Shown one piece after another: positions 10,549 to 22,838 of a stretch of DNA of 64,000 nucleotides. This stretch comes from Monomorium pharaonis. Taxonomy: Eukaryota; Arthropoda; Insecta; Hymenoptera; Formicidae. The translations under genes were made by a program, and so were the position numbers. The notes beneath the pieces are model-generated. The model did not search any database and was not told where the DNA came from. It was given only the letters and a program-made list of their open reading frames with translations. Every line of letters begins with the position of its first letter. Within the stretch, counting starts at the first letter, position 1. Location: positions 8,427,276 to 8,491,275 of the forward strand of contig NC_050472.1 in assembly GCF_013373865.1 (NCBI RefSeq), given 5' to 3'.

Positions 10549-13500
10549 GTTAAGATGAATGAAATAATGAATGGCAGATTATTCTTTACATCAATGTACG
10601 ATATGTAAATACATCATAGTAAATTACACAAGTTTGATTGATTATTGACGTTAATAAATCAATAAACTATTCACATAGTTATATTACGCAGAAAATAAAT
10701 TAAAAACAGATTAATTGTTTGTGTACAATTAATCTTTTGTCTCAAAAATTCAATAAATTGGAATTTTTCTTAAACAATTCTGACAAGTTTGTTCAAAATA
10801 CTTCAAAAATACTTGGCATTTAGGCACACGTTTAAGATTAAAATGGAATAATATATACAAAAGAGGAGATAAAATCCTAAACATCGAAATCTTTCAACGG
10901 AAAATTTTGATTAATATATCTGTACTTTCTCTTGTCATAACACGCGAAAGTGTGTGCGCGTGTATGTTGTATATACATATACGGTATAATAATATGCAAT
11001 TGATAATATGATTTGTCAGTATAAAAATAGCCTTTTTGTACTTGCAGCACCCGGGCATAACCGGCCTGAAGAATTTGGGCAATTCTTGTTACATGAACAG
11101 CATCATTCAGTGTCTGAGTAACACAACAAACTTAGCGAAATATTTTACTGATAACTCGTACGCAGATGATCTTAATACGAGTAATGATAATATGACGCAA
11201 GGTCAAGTGGTAGAAGAGGTGGCTCAAGTAATTAAAGCACTATGGAGAGGCCAATACAAAAGCATATCTCCTCACGACCTAAAGGTACTTTAGCTCATAA
11301 ACTTGATTTTTAAAGAAGTACATACGCCGAGATGTGTCGAAAACAAGGATCTAACTTTGCGAATTTTTTTGTGGAAAAACGGAAGAAGTTAGAGAAATCG
11401 TGTTAATTCCATTGTAAAGATAATATTTTTCTGTTTTGCATTTACAATATAATGGAATTTATTTGTTTATTTTTGGGGGAATTTAAATTTTATTAAAAAT
11501 ATATCACTAATCATGTTTTTCTAAATCATGTTTATAAAAACACATGAGCAATATATCATTCGACTTGGTTTAACTTGCAATTTTACACACTTTTTTTGAG
11601 CACTAAAAACTAGCGCTTAACATAAGATCTTTTTACGATACTTTTTTTTTTATGAAAAAGCGAACAAAAATTTAGTGAAAAATTGATATGTTGACTGAGT
11701 TACTAGTTTGTTCACAAACGCAGTATTTAAAAAAACGGCTATGTCAAACACTAGAATTACGTTTCAACTTTATAAAATTTATGCCATTTTGCTATTTAAT
11801 GAGTCTTATTCTAGAATGAACAGTAATCACCTTAATCATTAAAAAAAAATATGATTTAGAAAAACTCGAACTAGCGACGCTTTTTATATTATTTTTTATT
11901 AAAATTTAAATATTAAATAAGAAAAATATGATCTTTACAATAAAATAAACAGAACTTTTTTTCGTTTTTTGCCCAAAAAATCGCAAAGTTAAATCTTGTT
12001 TTCAATGTCTAAGTATATTGTTTAACTATATCCTTTAACTATATTCTCTTAAATTGCTAATATAATTTTTGTAATTATCATAAATTATCATTATAGGTTG
12101 CAGTTGGGCAATACAAATTGCAGTTTGAAAGTTACGAGCAACAAGATTCCCACGAATTTCTCACGTTCCTCTTAGACTGGATGCATAATGATCTTAAAAA
12201 AGTAAAATTTTTTTAAATACACAATTCAAGAAATTTAAATAATTAATAAATACTAAAATATTGTTTTTTTTTAGGAGGCAAAAATGCCAATCGAAATGAC
12301 TACTGCGGAAAAAGAGTGGGATAAAGCAATGAATTCCCAGAGGTCCATAATATCAGACTTATTTTTTGGACAATTAAGATCCACCATTACATGTTCATTT
12401 TGTAAGCAAGCAAGTACCACATATGAGACATTTAATAGTTTAACAATGTCTTTACCTCAATCCAGTCGGTGTACTTTAAATGTAAGTATTTTACAATTTG
12501 GTAATAATGGGAGAGTGAATAGAACTATATAGTTCTCTCTCTTATGCATCATCTAGATTTAAATAATTTCTTTATGACTCTCTATTAAGTTATTACAGAT
12601 TACAAACTTAAAATTTATACAATATACATGACATGTTTATACCTAACCTTGAACTCGTGACCTCTCAGTTATAAGTCCCTCTCACTTAGTATCATATGAT
12701 ATTCCGAGTTTTATGATATTTTCAGTATTATATTATAATATCTATAATATATCAAAAAACTGTGTAAGGATTAAAAAATGGAAACGCACATTTTATTTGA
12801 AAATTTTAAAATTAAAATTACGTTATAAAAAGAACAGACGTGTAATGTCATATCTATGATCCGTTTTTAGTAAACAGAGAAATATACTAATTTACATTTT
12901 AAGGTAATTTTATGTTTTATAATACAAAAATGTTTTGTTTTATTATTTCAGGATTGCATGGAGAAGTTTGTGACGGGACAGAAAGTAAGTGGTTGGAAGT
13001 GTCCTAAGTGTCAGACACCTCGCGATGCAACGAAAAAATTCGATTTTGTCAAACTTGCGCCCATCGTCGTGATTCACTTGAATCGTTTCGCCGAGACCGG
13101 CGGATGGTTAGAAAAGCGCAATACAGCCGTCGATTTCCCCCTCACAGGATTCAACTTGAAGTCGTATCTTGTTATAGAGAATGCGAAGGCAATCATGTCG
13201 AACAATATCCGTAATTACAATTACAGTCTTTACGCGATATCAAATCACTATGGAACAATGGATGGCGGCCATTACACAGCGTTCTGCAAAAACGCTACTC
13301 AAAATAAGTACGTATAGTATTTATAATAGATTTAGAAACTTATGCCTCCAAACAAATTTATCAAGGACGAAAATATTATTTTAACATTAATTTTTATTTC
13401 TTTGCAAGAATTTTTTAATAATCTTTTAGAGTATGAAAGTACTTTGGATATAATTTTTATGGCATTATTATAATAGTAATATATGTGTATTTGTGCAGAT

Positions 13501-13613
13501 GGTACAAGTACGATGATCAAACTGTCACAGAGGTGTCACCAAGCCAAGTGAAGTCTCAAAATGCGAGTGCCTATTTATTGTTTTATACGTCGTTTCCAAA
13601 CACGATTATGTAG
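3810..13613 (+). CDS. USP8: Ubiquitin carboxyl-terminal hydrolase 8 (UBPY), complete
   Basis: This is a cysteine deubiquitinase that acts on endosomal cargo and on the ESCRT-0 partner STAM. Eleven exons join in phase: 3810-4073, 4164-4519, 4633-5542, 5793-5962, 6882-7017, 7108-7266, 11048-11284, 12097-12201, 12275-12481, 12952-13307 and 13499-13613. They encode 1,004 residues (human about 1,118, fly about 900). In order the protein has an N-terminal dimerisation domain (about 8-80), a rhodanese-like domain (about 145-300), a charged linker with SH3-binding motifs at 431-439 and 619-627, and a coiled coil (about 465-565). The USP fold runs from 671, with Cys679, a QDSHEF box, zinc cysteines 819/822/865/868, His955 and probable catalytic Asp972. 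The ATG at 3810 follows GGCAGC and precedes the first conserved domain. Intron 6 is the largest, at 3.8 kb. Confidence 0.95.
4164..5542 (+). CDS. USP8: USP8 exons 2-3: rhodanese-like domain, linker and first SH3-binding motif
   Basis: Exons 4164-4519 and 4633-5542 encode residues 89-510. The rhodanese fold is recognisable from YLIIDTRQKVHYESSKI through RYIDVLVLLDWNS to NIKILSGGYQEWLQRYP. No cysteine sits in the usual active loop, as in human USP8, so it is probably a binding rather than sulphur-transfer domain. The linker is rich in Asp/Glu/Asn/Ser. At 5303-5329 it encodes PVIDRSSKP, which fits the P-x-V/I-D/N-R-x-x-K-P signature bound by the STAM SH3 domain. Residues from about 465 onward are coiled-coil-like and continue into exon 4. 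Confidence 0.9.
5615..5741. repeat. Short palindromic element, copy 1 (family shared with 27155-27279)
   Basis: The ends are inverted copies (ATTGTTCCAA and TTGGAACAAT). The left half, CAACTTCTTGG followed by CTATTAG and ACATGTGTCTAT, is shared with 27155-27279. It lies in USP8 intron 3. It has no coding capacity and is best read as a miniature inverted-repeat element. Confidence 0.7.
5793..7266 (+). CDS. USP8: USP8 exons 4-6: coiled coil and second SH3-binding motif
   Basis: Exons 5793-5962, 6882-7017 and 7108-7266 are joined by GT/AG and matching phases (2, 0, 0). Exon 4 is Lys/Glu/Asn/Leu-rich and helical. Exon 6 encodes PQIDRTSKP at 7126-7152, a second match to the STAM SH3-binding signature. 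The acceptor of exon 5 lies in a short direct duplication: TGTGATTATAGAGATTT occurs at 6842-6858 and again at 6871-6887, giving two near-identical candidate acceptors 29 bp apart. The downstream one keeps the frame. Confidence 0.85.
6005..6205. repeat. Inverted-repeat element in USP8 intron 4
   Basis: Left end AACACATTGACTACCAC and right end GTTTGGTAATCAATGTGTT are imperfect inverted copies about 200 bp apart, enclosing a (TA)n run at about 6103-6127. It is probably a degraded miniature transposon. Confidence 0.5.
8440..8723. repeat. Inverted-repeat element in USP8 intron 6
   Basis: GCCACACAGGTGCGATTTG near 8484 pairs with CAAATCGCACCCGTGTGGC at 8690-8708. The outer TTTTAATTCCTGAAGGCC also pairs with the right flank. 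The left arm carries an inserted duplication of GCCACAC. No ORF was seen. Confidence 0.65.
9870..10360. repeat. Inverted-repeat element of about 490 bp in USP8 intron 6
   Basis: The left end GGGTATCCCGGAAGGAAAAG and the reverse complement of the right end GGGGTATTCCCGGGGAAAAG match over roughly 65 bp with scattered differences, including a shared AGAGAT/GGAGAT and GGCCATTTT/AGCCATTTT block. The interior has no coding signal. Confidence 0.7.
11048..11284 (+). CDS. USP8: USP8 exon 7: catalytic cysteine box
   Basis: The exon opens HPGITGLKNLGNSCYMNSII, the standard USP Cys box. The nucleophile is Cys679 of the model. The acceptor is CTTGCAG at 11041-11047 and the donor is GTACTT after AAG, both phase 0. 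Confidence 0.97.
11341..12003. repeat. Long-TIR element, copy 1, in USP8 intron 7
   Basis: The left end AACAAGGATCTAACTTTGCG pairs with the right end CGCAAAGTTAAATCTTGTTT. The inverted similarity continues into an AT-rich CATTGTAAAGATAATATTTT block. The same ends and inner block recur at 24541-25102, so this is a dispersed family. Confidence 0.75.
12097..13613 (+). CDS. USP8: USP8 exons 8-11: QQDSHEFL, zinc and histidine boxes, stop
   Basis: Exon 8 (12097-12201) carries YEQQDSHEFLTFLLDW. Exon 9 (12275-12481) carries the first zinc pair CSFC. Exon 10 (12952-13307) carries the second pair CPKC, the IVVIHLNRF segment and the His box NHYGTMDGGHYTAFCKN. Exon 11 (13499-13613) encodes WYKYDDQTVTEVSPSQVK and SAYLLFY, the usual USP end, and stops at TAG 13611-13613. 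All catalytic and zinc residues are intact. Confidence 0.96.
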
Positions 13614-14085
13614 TATGAGGACACGGCCACGGATATGATCAAGATCCAGTTATGACGAAAGTCTTCAGTGTGATATTACTTAAGGGAAGGAGTATGTAAG
13701 AATATGATTTTCGACACTTTGTAGATATTAAACATTTATATTTTGTATGATAAATCTCCTATACGTACAAGCAAAACTATGCGTGCGAGCAAAACGTATA
13801 GGTGCTGTGACGATATTACGAACGCTTTATCGATACTGGCATTCATTAAGAATATGTAAATATGTATTTCGCGATTTTTCTGTATTTCCGCAGTTTATCG
13901 CTTTAGGAATAAAGCAATATATAGTTGTGCTCGAAAATATTTTAGTATGTGTATAGAACTTCGTATAATTACTTTAATATGCCTAGATAACAATCACATT
14001 ACGTTTAACTTGCATTATTATATAATTACAGTTGGATTATCAGTTTCACTTTGTATATCAAAATAAAGCGAAAGGGGCCATAGTT
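13614..14085 (+). other. USP8: Probable 3' UTR of USP8 with two AATAAA signals
   Basis: The region after the USP8 stop contains AATAAA near 13908 and again near 14062. The second is followed by a T/G-rich stretch. No coding potential was seen. Which signal is used cannot be told from sequence. Confidence 0.45.
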
Positions 14086-15454
14086 TCTTGCCTTATTGAG
14101 CACTTTAGATCAACTTTTCGAAGAATTTATTTGAATTTAGAATCCATGTGTTAAAAATATGTTTTGTTTCATATTTTGCACGAATGGTTTCGACAGTCAT
14201 TATAAATAGCATTTAACATAGATAAAACGCGTATGTTGTATACGGTATGAATCGATTTAGCAGCACACTGACTGCCTTCTTTGCTACGCTGCCAATATTG
14301 TAACAACGTACGACTATTTTGTACGTAAAGCAGAACGTTTCGTTGACAAATGTACGTTTAAAAAAAAAAGAAAAATAAGATTACAATATGTACGAACTAT
14401 TGTATGCGTGTGTATGTAAATTTATTGGCTTCGAGTAGCCCAAAGACATCACATTTTATAATTAATTATAAATATAATATTTCTATACTTAGAATATCAT
14501 CTTTCATGGAAGGCTATATATGTACAGCATTTAGTATTTGTAATTGCAAGTTACTTTTCTACTTTATTGGCAATACGTTTGTGTATATAGTTATATTAAT
14601 GTAATTTATGTGTATATATAATTATATATTATAATTACATCGGTATAATTATGCTAATATATTTATGTATATAAATGTATTCTAAGAATAATATGTATAA
14701 CGATCTGAGATATTTTATATGTATTTGCTGTACATGTTGACGCAGAGAATGAAAGTAACTTGCATTCACAAAAGCTAAAAGAATTTTGCGTAAGCTAATT
14801 CTTTTCACGCAATTTATGTTACTGATTTATTGCCATATGTTATTATAATTCTTTATGAGATGCATAATATATATATTTAAAATATCAAGAAATAACATCA
14901 ATGATGTCATTATAATTTTGTGCAATGTATCTATCTTTCTTTAAACTGGTTCCTATTCTTTCTTGTACAGAAAACATATACAGGGTTTTTTCTGTAACTT
15001 AATTGTTTCGATAATTTCTGTTATTTTTAATACGTTGAGAAAATATCAAAAAGGAACAGTATTAGTTTTGAAAGAGTTAATATTATGTTAAGCAGCTTAT
15101 TTTATTAGATTACGAAATTATTAATATTTTTTAAAATGTTTAACAGAATGAACATATTTTCATTGACATTATAACGTGTAATTTAAAAAAGAAACAAATT
15201 TAAATGACCTAAACATAAAAGAATCACATTTAAGTACTTCCTCTATATTTCCTTTATATTCTTGATATGCCACATCTCATATGTTAATATTTTCACAGAA
15301 GTAATTGCGGAAATTTTTTAAATATCCAAAAGATTTGCAATATTATTTGCTTCATCATTTAAGATATTCTAGTTTAGTGTGAAAAAGCTTATTTTTAGAA
15401 AAACTTGTAAAAGAAGAGGTTTCTATATAAGAAACATAATATTTCTTTGTTATT

Positions 15455-15495
<41 letters not shown>

Positions 15496-18400
15496 TAATT
15501 TACAAATAAAATGTTATATTTATTTGACGATCCGTATTGTAATTATTTTGTTATTTATTTATCTAATTAAAATACAACAATATTATAATTTAATATAATA
15601 AGGCTTTTAAAATTTACTTTTAACTTAATTTTACAGCAATTTTTAATTAAATTCGTTTTTTTGATTATCAAACATTTAACGTAACTAAATTAATTTTATA
15701 AACCTTTAATTTTAACATAATTTGGTTAATTATAACTAAAGTTAAAGGCTTAAAAAGATATCAACTTATCTAACTTAAGATAGTTTTAAAAAATATGTAT
15801 TTTTTAACAAAATCTATTGAATTTAACATATATAAAAAATAATTTATAGATATCACAATAATTCTAGTTGAAATTATTTTAGCAATAAACAGACTTGTAC
15901 TTTATAATGCAAAAATTGATAAAAATTTAATAATTTTTGAGAAACTGTATTAACAAACGTGGAAATTGTTTTTAATATATATAACATTAAAACTAATAAA
16001 CATTTAGCTATTTAACTAATTTAAATGCTTATTCAAAATTTGATATTTATTAAATATGTACAGGTAGACGTTTAAATAAAACAAAAAAATATATGCAGCA
16101 GTTACTTAATTCTCCAAAAATAAGCAAAATAGATCAATTTTTTCGCAGTCTGGACTAGAATAAGAATAATCTTTGCGCTTCAAAAAAAATTTATAGGATG
16201 TGAAAATTAAAGTGCCCGTCTCGCGAGTTGCTAAATCTAAAATTTGGCTATATGCTCGGCCATTGTATCCATATTAATTAAACGCTAATTAATTGTACTG
16301 CCGCATTACGATCGACATGTTTTCAGCGAAGTTCGCCTGTCCGCGCCGCAATTCACGAATCGCCCTCGTATACTCGCGCCAAGCGCACGACAGCCGCGGT
16401 CGTCGCAATTAGCATCAGCCACCCCTCGCGAAAGTGCCGAACTTTCGCACGTCGTTAATAACTGCCGCGCAATCTGTAGTTCAATACAACGCGCGTTCCC
16501 GAGCCTTAATCGGAAACTTCTCGCCATTTTTCCCGGCCGCGCCACTCTCTCTCCTCGGGACAATTTATATTCTTTTATCCTTTAATACGACTCTCTTTTC
16601 CCCAAGGGGAAAGCACCCGCACCCCCGTGTCGTCGCCGTGTCGTAGACGGCCCGCTTTCAGTTCAACTTTTTCCATGTTCCAATTAGGAATATTTCCCAT
16701 TGATTTAAGGTCCTACCGCCGAGGAGGCGGGCAAATATTAACGGCTTAACGCCACGATAAATTTACAGTCGATACGCCGCGGGGGTGCAACCTCCGTTCT
16801 AGAGACTGGAGAACTACCCCCGCCGTGGGAGGGAAGGAGGGGGGAGGGAAGGGGCAATGTAAGGATTGCGCATTTACGTGCGCCGACACATTTTACGAGT
16901 CGCAAAAACTCTCGTTAACATTAATCACTATGCTTATCCGAAATCGATATGTCGAGGCCGCGAGGGTGAGCGGCCCGCGCGCGTGTCACCCCGCCTGTTT
17001 ACGAGTGTTTCTTTCGTTTCCACGACCCTCGCTGGGAAAAAAGAAAATCATCTCGGAGGGGGCTGCACATACATCTCCGCTGGGAAGCTGAGGTCCAGAG
17101 CGAGAGACTTGCGAGTAAGTTCCCCACCTTCGATATTCGTCTCCCCTTTTTACTTGAAGAGGGTATTGTTCACCACTTTCTTTTCTCTTTAAACAATTAT
17201 ATTACTACATTTTTCCATGCTTTTAAAACTATCTCGGAGAAATTAATATTTAGAAGAACAACTTTTTCTAATAACCTTTTCTCTATTAAATGTTTTACTG
17301 TTAGATTATGAGGATTCAAAAAATATCAAACTTCTGATTTTACGCAAATAAATAATGCGTTGCATTCATTAATTCTTACGCTAGAATATGAGAAAAGGTG
17401 CCTATTGTGGGCTTATTTAATTATGATTACTTTACTTTTATCATCTATTTAAAATCTTTAAAAATTTATGAACATGCATATTTTCAAGTTTCTAGAACAA
17501 ATGTCTGTATTTCTTGGAAAAAAAGTGAAATGTAAGATAATTTAATTACTTTCAAAATTACAAGAAATTTTTTAAATAAGAAATTAAAATAGTTTTCTAT
17601 ATATATACGATTAGATTATAACGTTTTAATAAGATTTAATAACGCTTTTTTCGAAATTTTTATATCGAAATAATTGTTTGATAAATTAATTATAATTTTG
17701 CTAATCTAGAGTTTACGTTATGTATGTTATAAACAGAGTTGAATAGTAACTAGTTAAAAAGTAAGTTAATATATTTTTAATTTAATTTAATTAATTTTAA
17801 ATAATTAAATTTTTAATTTTAACCAGTTATTTTTAAAACACAAATTTTAATTTACTAATTTTTTCCTTAGTTTAAGTTAAAAATTTATCTTGCAGAAAAA
17901 CTATTTTTTACACATAAAACGTACAATTTCTTTATTATTTTGTATAAACTTAATTTACAAAATATTAAATATATTTAATGATCTACGTTTCATATTATAA
18001 CTGTTTTAATAATTTTTAACTTTTGATATTAAATTTTAATTTAATTTGAGTTATTTTAATCTTAAATTTTCATTAAATTTGGGTTTTTGTTTATATAACT
18101 TTTAACGTAACTAAATAAAGTTTATACAAGAAACACGCTTTTATCACCACGATGATCACACAAAAGAAATTTGAAATTAAAATATTAAATAATAATATAT
18201 TATACATACATAAATTGGATCAAATATGGTAAGATATGATATCAATTTCAAACAAAACACAGTCAGATTATAGACATTCATCATATGCTAAATAACAAAA
18301 AGATAACCAATCTAAAAATTTATAAACCAAAAACCTGTTAGAAATATTTTTTTTTCTTACCTAATTTTATCAGATGTTTTAAGCAAGATTTTCTGTTAAC

Positions 18401-18992
18401 ATTTTGCATATTTAGAGTTTTATTAAATTGTTTAAGATTTTTTAATGATCAATTGTGTAATGGCTTTATACATATTTTAAGAACGTGCTTATAAACCGAG
18501 TTATTCTACTAGTTCTACGTACTTATTTCAAGTAGTTATAGTCGGAATTAATCAGCCATAGTTTGAAGCATTGCGAAGAGATGGCGTTCGCAGTGACTTT
18601 TGTTGAACGTTACGGATCGAAAACACCGGCCGGCGGATCGAAAAACATTTCAGTCTTCGGTTTGCGCGGTTAAGATTTTGTTGTGTCACAATTTGACTGG
18701 CGATACTGATCGCGATTATGCTATTTTATGGGTAAATAATCAATAACGTTACGAAACAAACTCGTTGATAAGACAGATGCTTTTACGTTGAGAAACTGCC
18801 TCGCTCCATCCAAGTTTCGTATCAACATTGACAAGTCCTGGAATTTCGAAGAATCGACAGTAGCTATCTTGTTTTAACAAACATCTCGTTCAGTAGATAT
18901 CGATTTAGATAGATACAGTAATAACGTATACTCCAAGAGAAAGATTCGTTATTACCGATTCGTGTAAAATAGTTCAGCGATCCAACTTATAT

Positions 18993-19579
18993 ACACAGAA
19001 AAAATATTTATTCTACTGCCAACAAAAGCGGTTACTCTTTTCCTTGTAATAAGTAAAGGTTATGTTCAATAAATTCAATAAAGAAAATTTTTTGATAATA
19101 GTCTTGAAATATACTAGTAACAAATTTTAGAAAAACTCATTATATATACTTGAAAAAGGAATTTATATTTTCTTGGAGAATATTATAAAATCGAATTAAA
19201 GAAAAGTTAAAGTAATAAGTAAATCGAATTTTTGTTTTAACTCAATATTTTTAATTAAATTACTAGGATTCAGAATATATTTGGAATAAATTTGTTAATT
19301 TTTTTGACGAACTTACGATGGATTTACTGATATATAAATTTATGAATTTATAATTATTTAAAATAAGTGATATTTATTTCAAGTATTTCAAGTATATTTT
19401 TCTGTGTGTACACAGAAGTTTATTTTAAGTAAATCTTACTTGTTTCAAGTAAAAATAATGAGCGTATTTTGAGACTATTTATCAAGGAGATATTCTTTGC
19501 AAAGATAATAACCGTTATTTAAAAGAGAAAAACTAAAAAATGAGAAACTGCCTTTCTTAACATAATAATTTTTTCAGTG
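18993..19579. repeat. TIR element, copy 1 of a two-copy family
   Basis: It starts CAGAAAAAATATTTATTCTA and ends with a TGAGAAACTGCCTTTCTTA block followed by TTTTTTCAGTG. The order of conserved blocks (TAATAGTCTTGAAAT, ACTTACGAT, TTTATTTTAA, ATTCTTTGCAAAGA) is the same in 27559-28016. The ends are degenerate inverted repeats of about 40 bp. It has no ORF. Confidence 0.75.
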
Positions 19580-19613
19580 GAAATGCTTCAGCGTAAAATT
19601 ATAATATTGCAAA

Positions 19614-20000
19614 AATATTGCGACAGTATTGCTGCAATTTATGCAACATTGCAGGGTATGAATGGTAAAATGTTTTTAAAAATTTGCAATGCAATATTGT
19701 GATGATATTATAATGTTTTAATGTTTCTGTTAATATTTGAAATACCACTATATTTTGGTATATAAAAGTCAAGGAATGTCATATATTTCCGAATTAATTT
19801 ATATACGGAATAAAAAAAATTACGTTTAATTGCCGCACGTAATGCTTCTGGACGAAACACACAAGTCATTTTTCACAATTTCTTGAAACGCTGTTGCAAC
19901 AATTTGGTAAAATAATGTTGCAAAAAATGTTTACAAAAGTTTTGCAATATACAGTATATAATGTTGCACCGTTGCAGCAATATGCAAGTTTCTGCTGTTT
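19614..20000. repeat. Element rich in TTGCAACATT words
   Basis: GTATTGCTGCAA with GCAACATTGCA at the left pairs with GTTGCAGCAATATGCAAG at the right. Variants of TTGCAA and GCAACATT occur many times in both orientations between them. It is probably a non-autonomous element with subterminal repeats. Confidence 0.55.
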
Positions 20001-20811
20001 GAAAAGAAAGACAATATTATGCATTTAAAAGTTATAATGCGCGATGTAATCAAAAGTTAATGTTTCATCGAATATATTGATTAGCTGCGGAATAGAAAAG
20101 TTCTTAAGTCTCCAGAAATGCTCTATCTTATAGCCAATCAATAACGTCTGACCAGCCTGTCGTACGATCTATGAAATATTAATTAAATATACTAGACCGG
20201 TCGATTACCTAGAAAGAGGAGCGTTAATTTTTTTTTTTTTTTTTGCGAACAAAGTTGAAAATAATTTACCTCTTCGTTTGCAAAAAGCAAACTTCTCCTA
20301 GGAGATTTCGTTCTAGGAAATCACTGCCTCCATTCAAATTTTTTGCGTCTTGTGTTGTTTCCCCTTTCTTCTACTTCCTGCCCTCCCCCCCTACATCGCG
20401 ATGGCCGATTAATTGCGTACTAATGCTCTTCCTCCGGACGCGCTCGCGGACTACAGCAATCGCCGGGACTAAGTTGCAAATAATTTCGCCAGACACGGAT
20501 ACGTGGCTTCATATAGCGCAAGTTACGCGCGAGGTTGCGTTGTAACCGTGATTTAATCAGAATACGGAGGTACCAATTAACAGTATATCGCGGCCGTGCG
20601 CTAAAATTGCTTGCGAGGGATAACAAAAAGGGACCCGACGGACGGCCGCGTCATGCATATTAAGATGAAACCATTTTTTTCCTCTTTTTCTCCCCGTTAT
20701 ATTTATTATATCGTATTGTTCTCCGCACAGAGTGTTTGGTATCGCGCGTCACACCGAAGCCGAATTTTTGTTACTGCCAGAAAAACAATCGATATTTATA
20801 ACGAGTTCCCA

Positions 20812-21217
20812 GACAGCACGCAATATTTATGAAAGATTTACAAAATATTCATAATAATTATTTGAGTGTTTTATGAATATATTTACCAAAAATTAAATTT
20901 CATAAATATTTTTGTAATCTTGTATTGAACAGATCATAAATATCATAAAAATATTTATAAAATAGTATTTAAAGAAAGTATTATTAAATCTTTATATTTT
21001 TTATTTACCATAATATAAAGTATTTAAGCTATATTTTAATAACATGTTATATAAAGATTTTATGACTTTTTCTGATTTTTTAATGATTTTTTGTCTTTTT
21101 TTAGGATTTTTTTCTTTAATGTATAAAATATGTATAAAATATTTATATAATATTGAAGAAATAAATAATAATGTAATAAATATTTATGAATATTTATCAT
21201 AAATATTGTATGCTGTC
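20812..21217. repeat. Inverted-repeat element of about 405 bp
   Basis: The left end GACAGCACGCAATATTTATG and the right end, read in reverse complement, GACAGCATACAATATTTATG, agree at 18 of 20 positions. The interior is AT-rich and repeats ATATTCATAA/TTATGAATAT words. It has no ORF. Confidence 0.75.
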
Positions 21218-22575
21218 GAGGAGGTTGTAAGAAATAAAGAATGCAAAATTTATTCCAATAGATTTTCTGTTTTCGTACGTGACGGATGAAGAAAGATCGA
21301 TGGGGGAAGGAGATCGACGGATAAAGGAGATCGGATGCAGGGAAATTTATTTGGATATACGGATTTGATAACCTGGTCATCACCGGTGAGTGCAGATTCA
21401 CATATTTTGCGCCTCTTACAAATTTCATTGACTTCATCTTCTTTATTGCGCAACGTTAATTTGATACACGATTGAGTGACCACACGACGTTCGCAATTTA
21501 CATTTTTCCAAAATAGGAAAGATTAATCACTCCTAACTGAATTTGAGGTAAAAGAAGTTATCAGTTTTATGAACATTTTATTATCAATAATGATGGAATG
21601 TTACTTTAACGTTCTTTTTTAAATTTCGTTATTTGTAATTAAACAAACTTAATATGCAGTCGATTTTTTATAGTTAAGTAAATTTCATCGAATTAAAAAG
21701 CATACATGTATATTTCTTACGATGATTTTAACGAAGCTGAAAATGGGATGTGCGATAATCGAGGTAGGATGGGATAAATGAAGTGAACGCATTACGAGAT
21801 ATATAATATAATTCTACAATCATACCATAATACGTGTTCCATTTATTAAATTGGAGATATAATACACAAGCGATAGATAACACGTATGTATAATTTATAC
21901 AGTATTTTATACAGATTGTCTCTACCTCGTCCATTAACAATTTACCTAGGTTTACTGTACACTGCGTGTGTTTGTCGCATACTCGATAGACGTTACAAGG
22001 ATGCAAGGACTTAGGAAACTGCGCCTTTTAGGAAACGATCGCTCGGTTAGATTCACAGCACGCGAAGTAGCGAAGCGTTCTTTCTTTCCCTTTCTTTTAC
22101 CTGCCCCCGGAAAATGTTCCTCGAACCCTCTTGCCCCTTCAGTATTCGGGGGCCTGCCCGCTGCCGAGTCTTTCTGAACACAGCGATTAACGCTTATCAT
22201 GTTCTATGGTTTGCATTCCTGCCGCATGTTAGGATCAAAAAGGCAATCCGACTGTTTATACACGCAAGAATTTTTTTTAATTTGAGGAAAAATAAGTATA
22301 AGAACTTGAAATCCAAAATGTAAGTTTTCTAAATACATCAGTGTTAATTGTTGGAAAAAAAATTGGGAAAACCTGTGATTTTCAGGGAATTTATTTCTTA
22401 TCTATGATTAAATTAATTTTTTCACAAGATTTTATTAATATTTGGGAAAATTCTTGGAATATTACTGTTAAATTTAAATTCTATCTCTTTTTTTCCGACA
22501 AAATTATTATTTGTATTTTTCATCGATAATCTAATTTTGAATTTTGAATACAATTCTTGACAGATCCGGGAAAAA

Positions 22576-22838
22576 GATTTTAAGAAATCTTTTTTACAAT
22601 GTTCGAGTAAACACTATAATAAAAATTAAATTTTTACAAATGTTTGATCAAAATTAATCATTATATTTATTTGCGCAATGTAAAGACTAAAATATTATTA
22701 TATTTATATAATTGTTTTTAAAGTCTTTACATTGCGCAAATGTAGAGATTAATTTAATTAAACATTTGTAAAAATTTATTTCTTATTATTCAGGGTGTTT
22801 ACTCAAACTTTGTAAAAGAAATTTCTTCAAAAAATTTT
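22576..22838. repeat. Near-perfect palindromic element
   Basis: The arms pair over about 100 bp each. GAGTAAACAC (22604-22613) pairs with GTGTTTACTC (22795-22804), and TTTGCGCAATGTAAAGACT pairs with AGTCTTTACATTGCGCAAA near the centre. The loop is short and AT-rich. Upstream DNA (22350-22480) contains GGGAAAACC and CAGGGAATTT words common in insect repeats, so it may be part of a larger relic. Confidence 0.75.

Larger units (their letters stand above)
7267..11047 (+). other. Large USP8 intron 6, AT-rich with transposon relics
   Basis: This intron separates the regulatory half of USP8 from the catalytic half. It holds inverted-repeat relics at about 8440-8723 and 9870-10360, a (TG)n tract near 9391-9418 and a (TA)n tract at about 10503-10538. 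No exon-like or coding segment was recognised. Confidence 0.7.
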
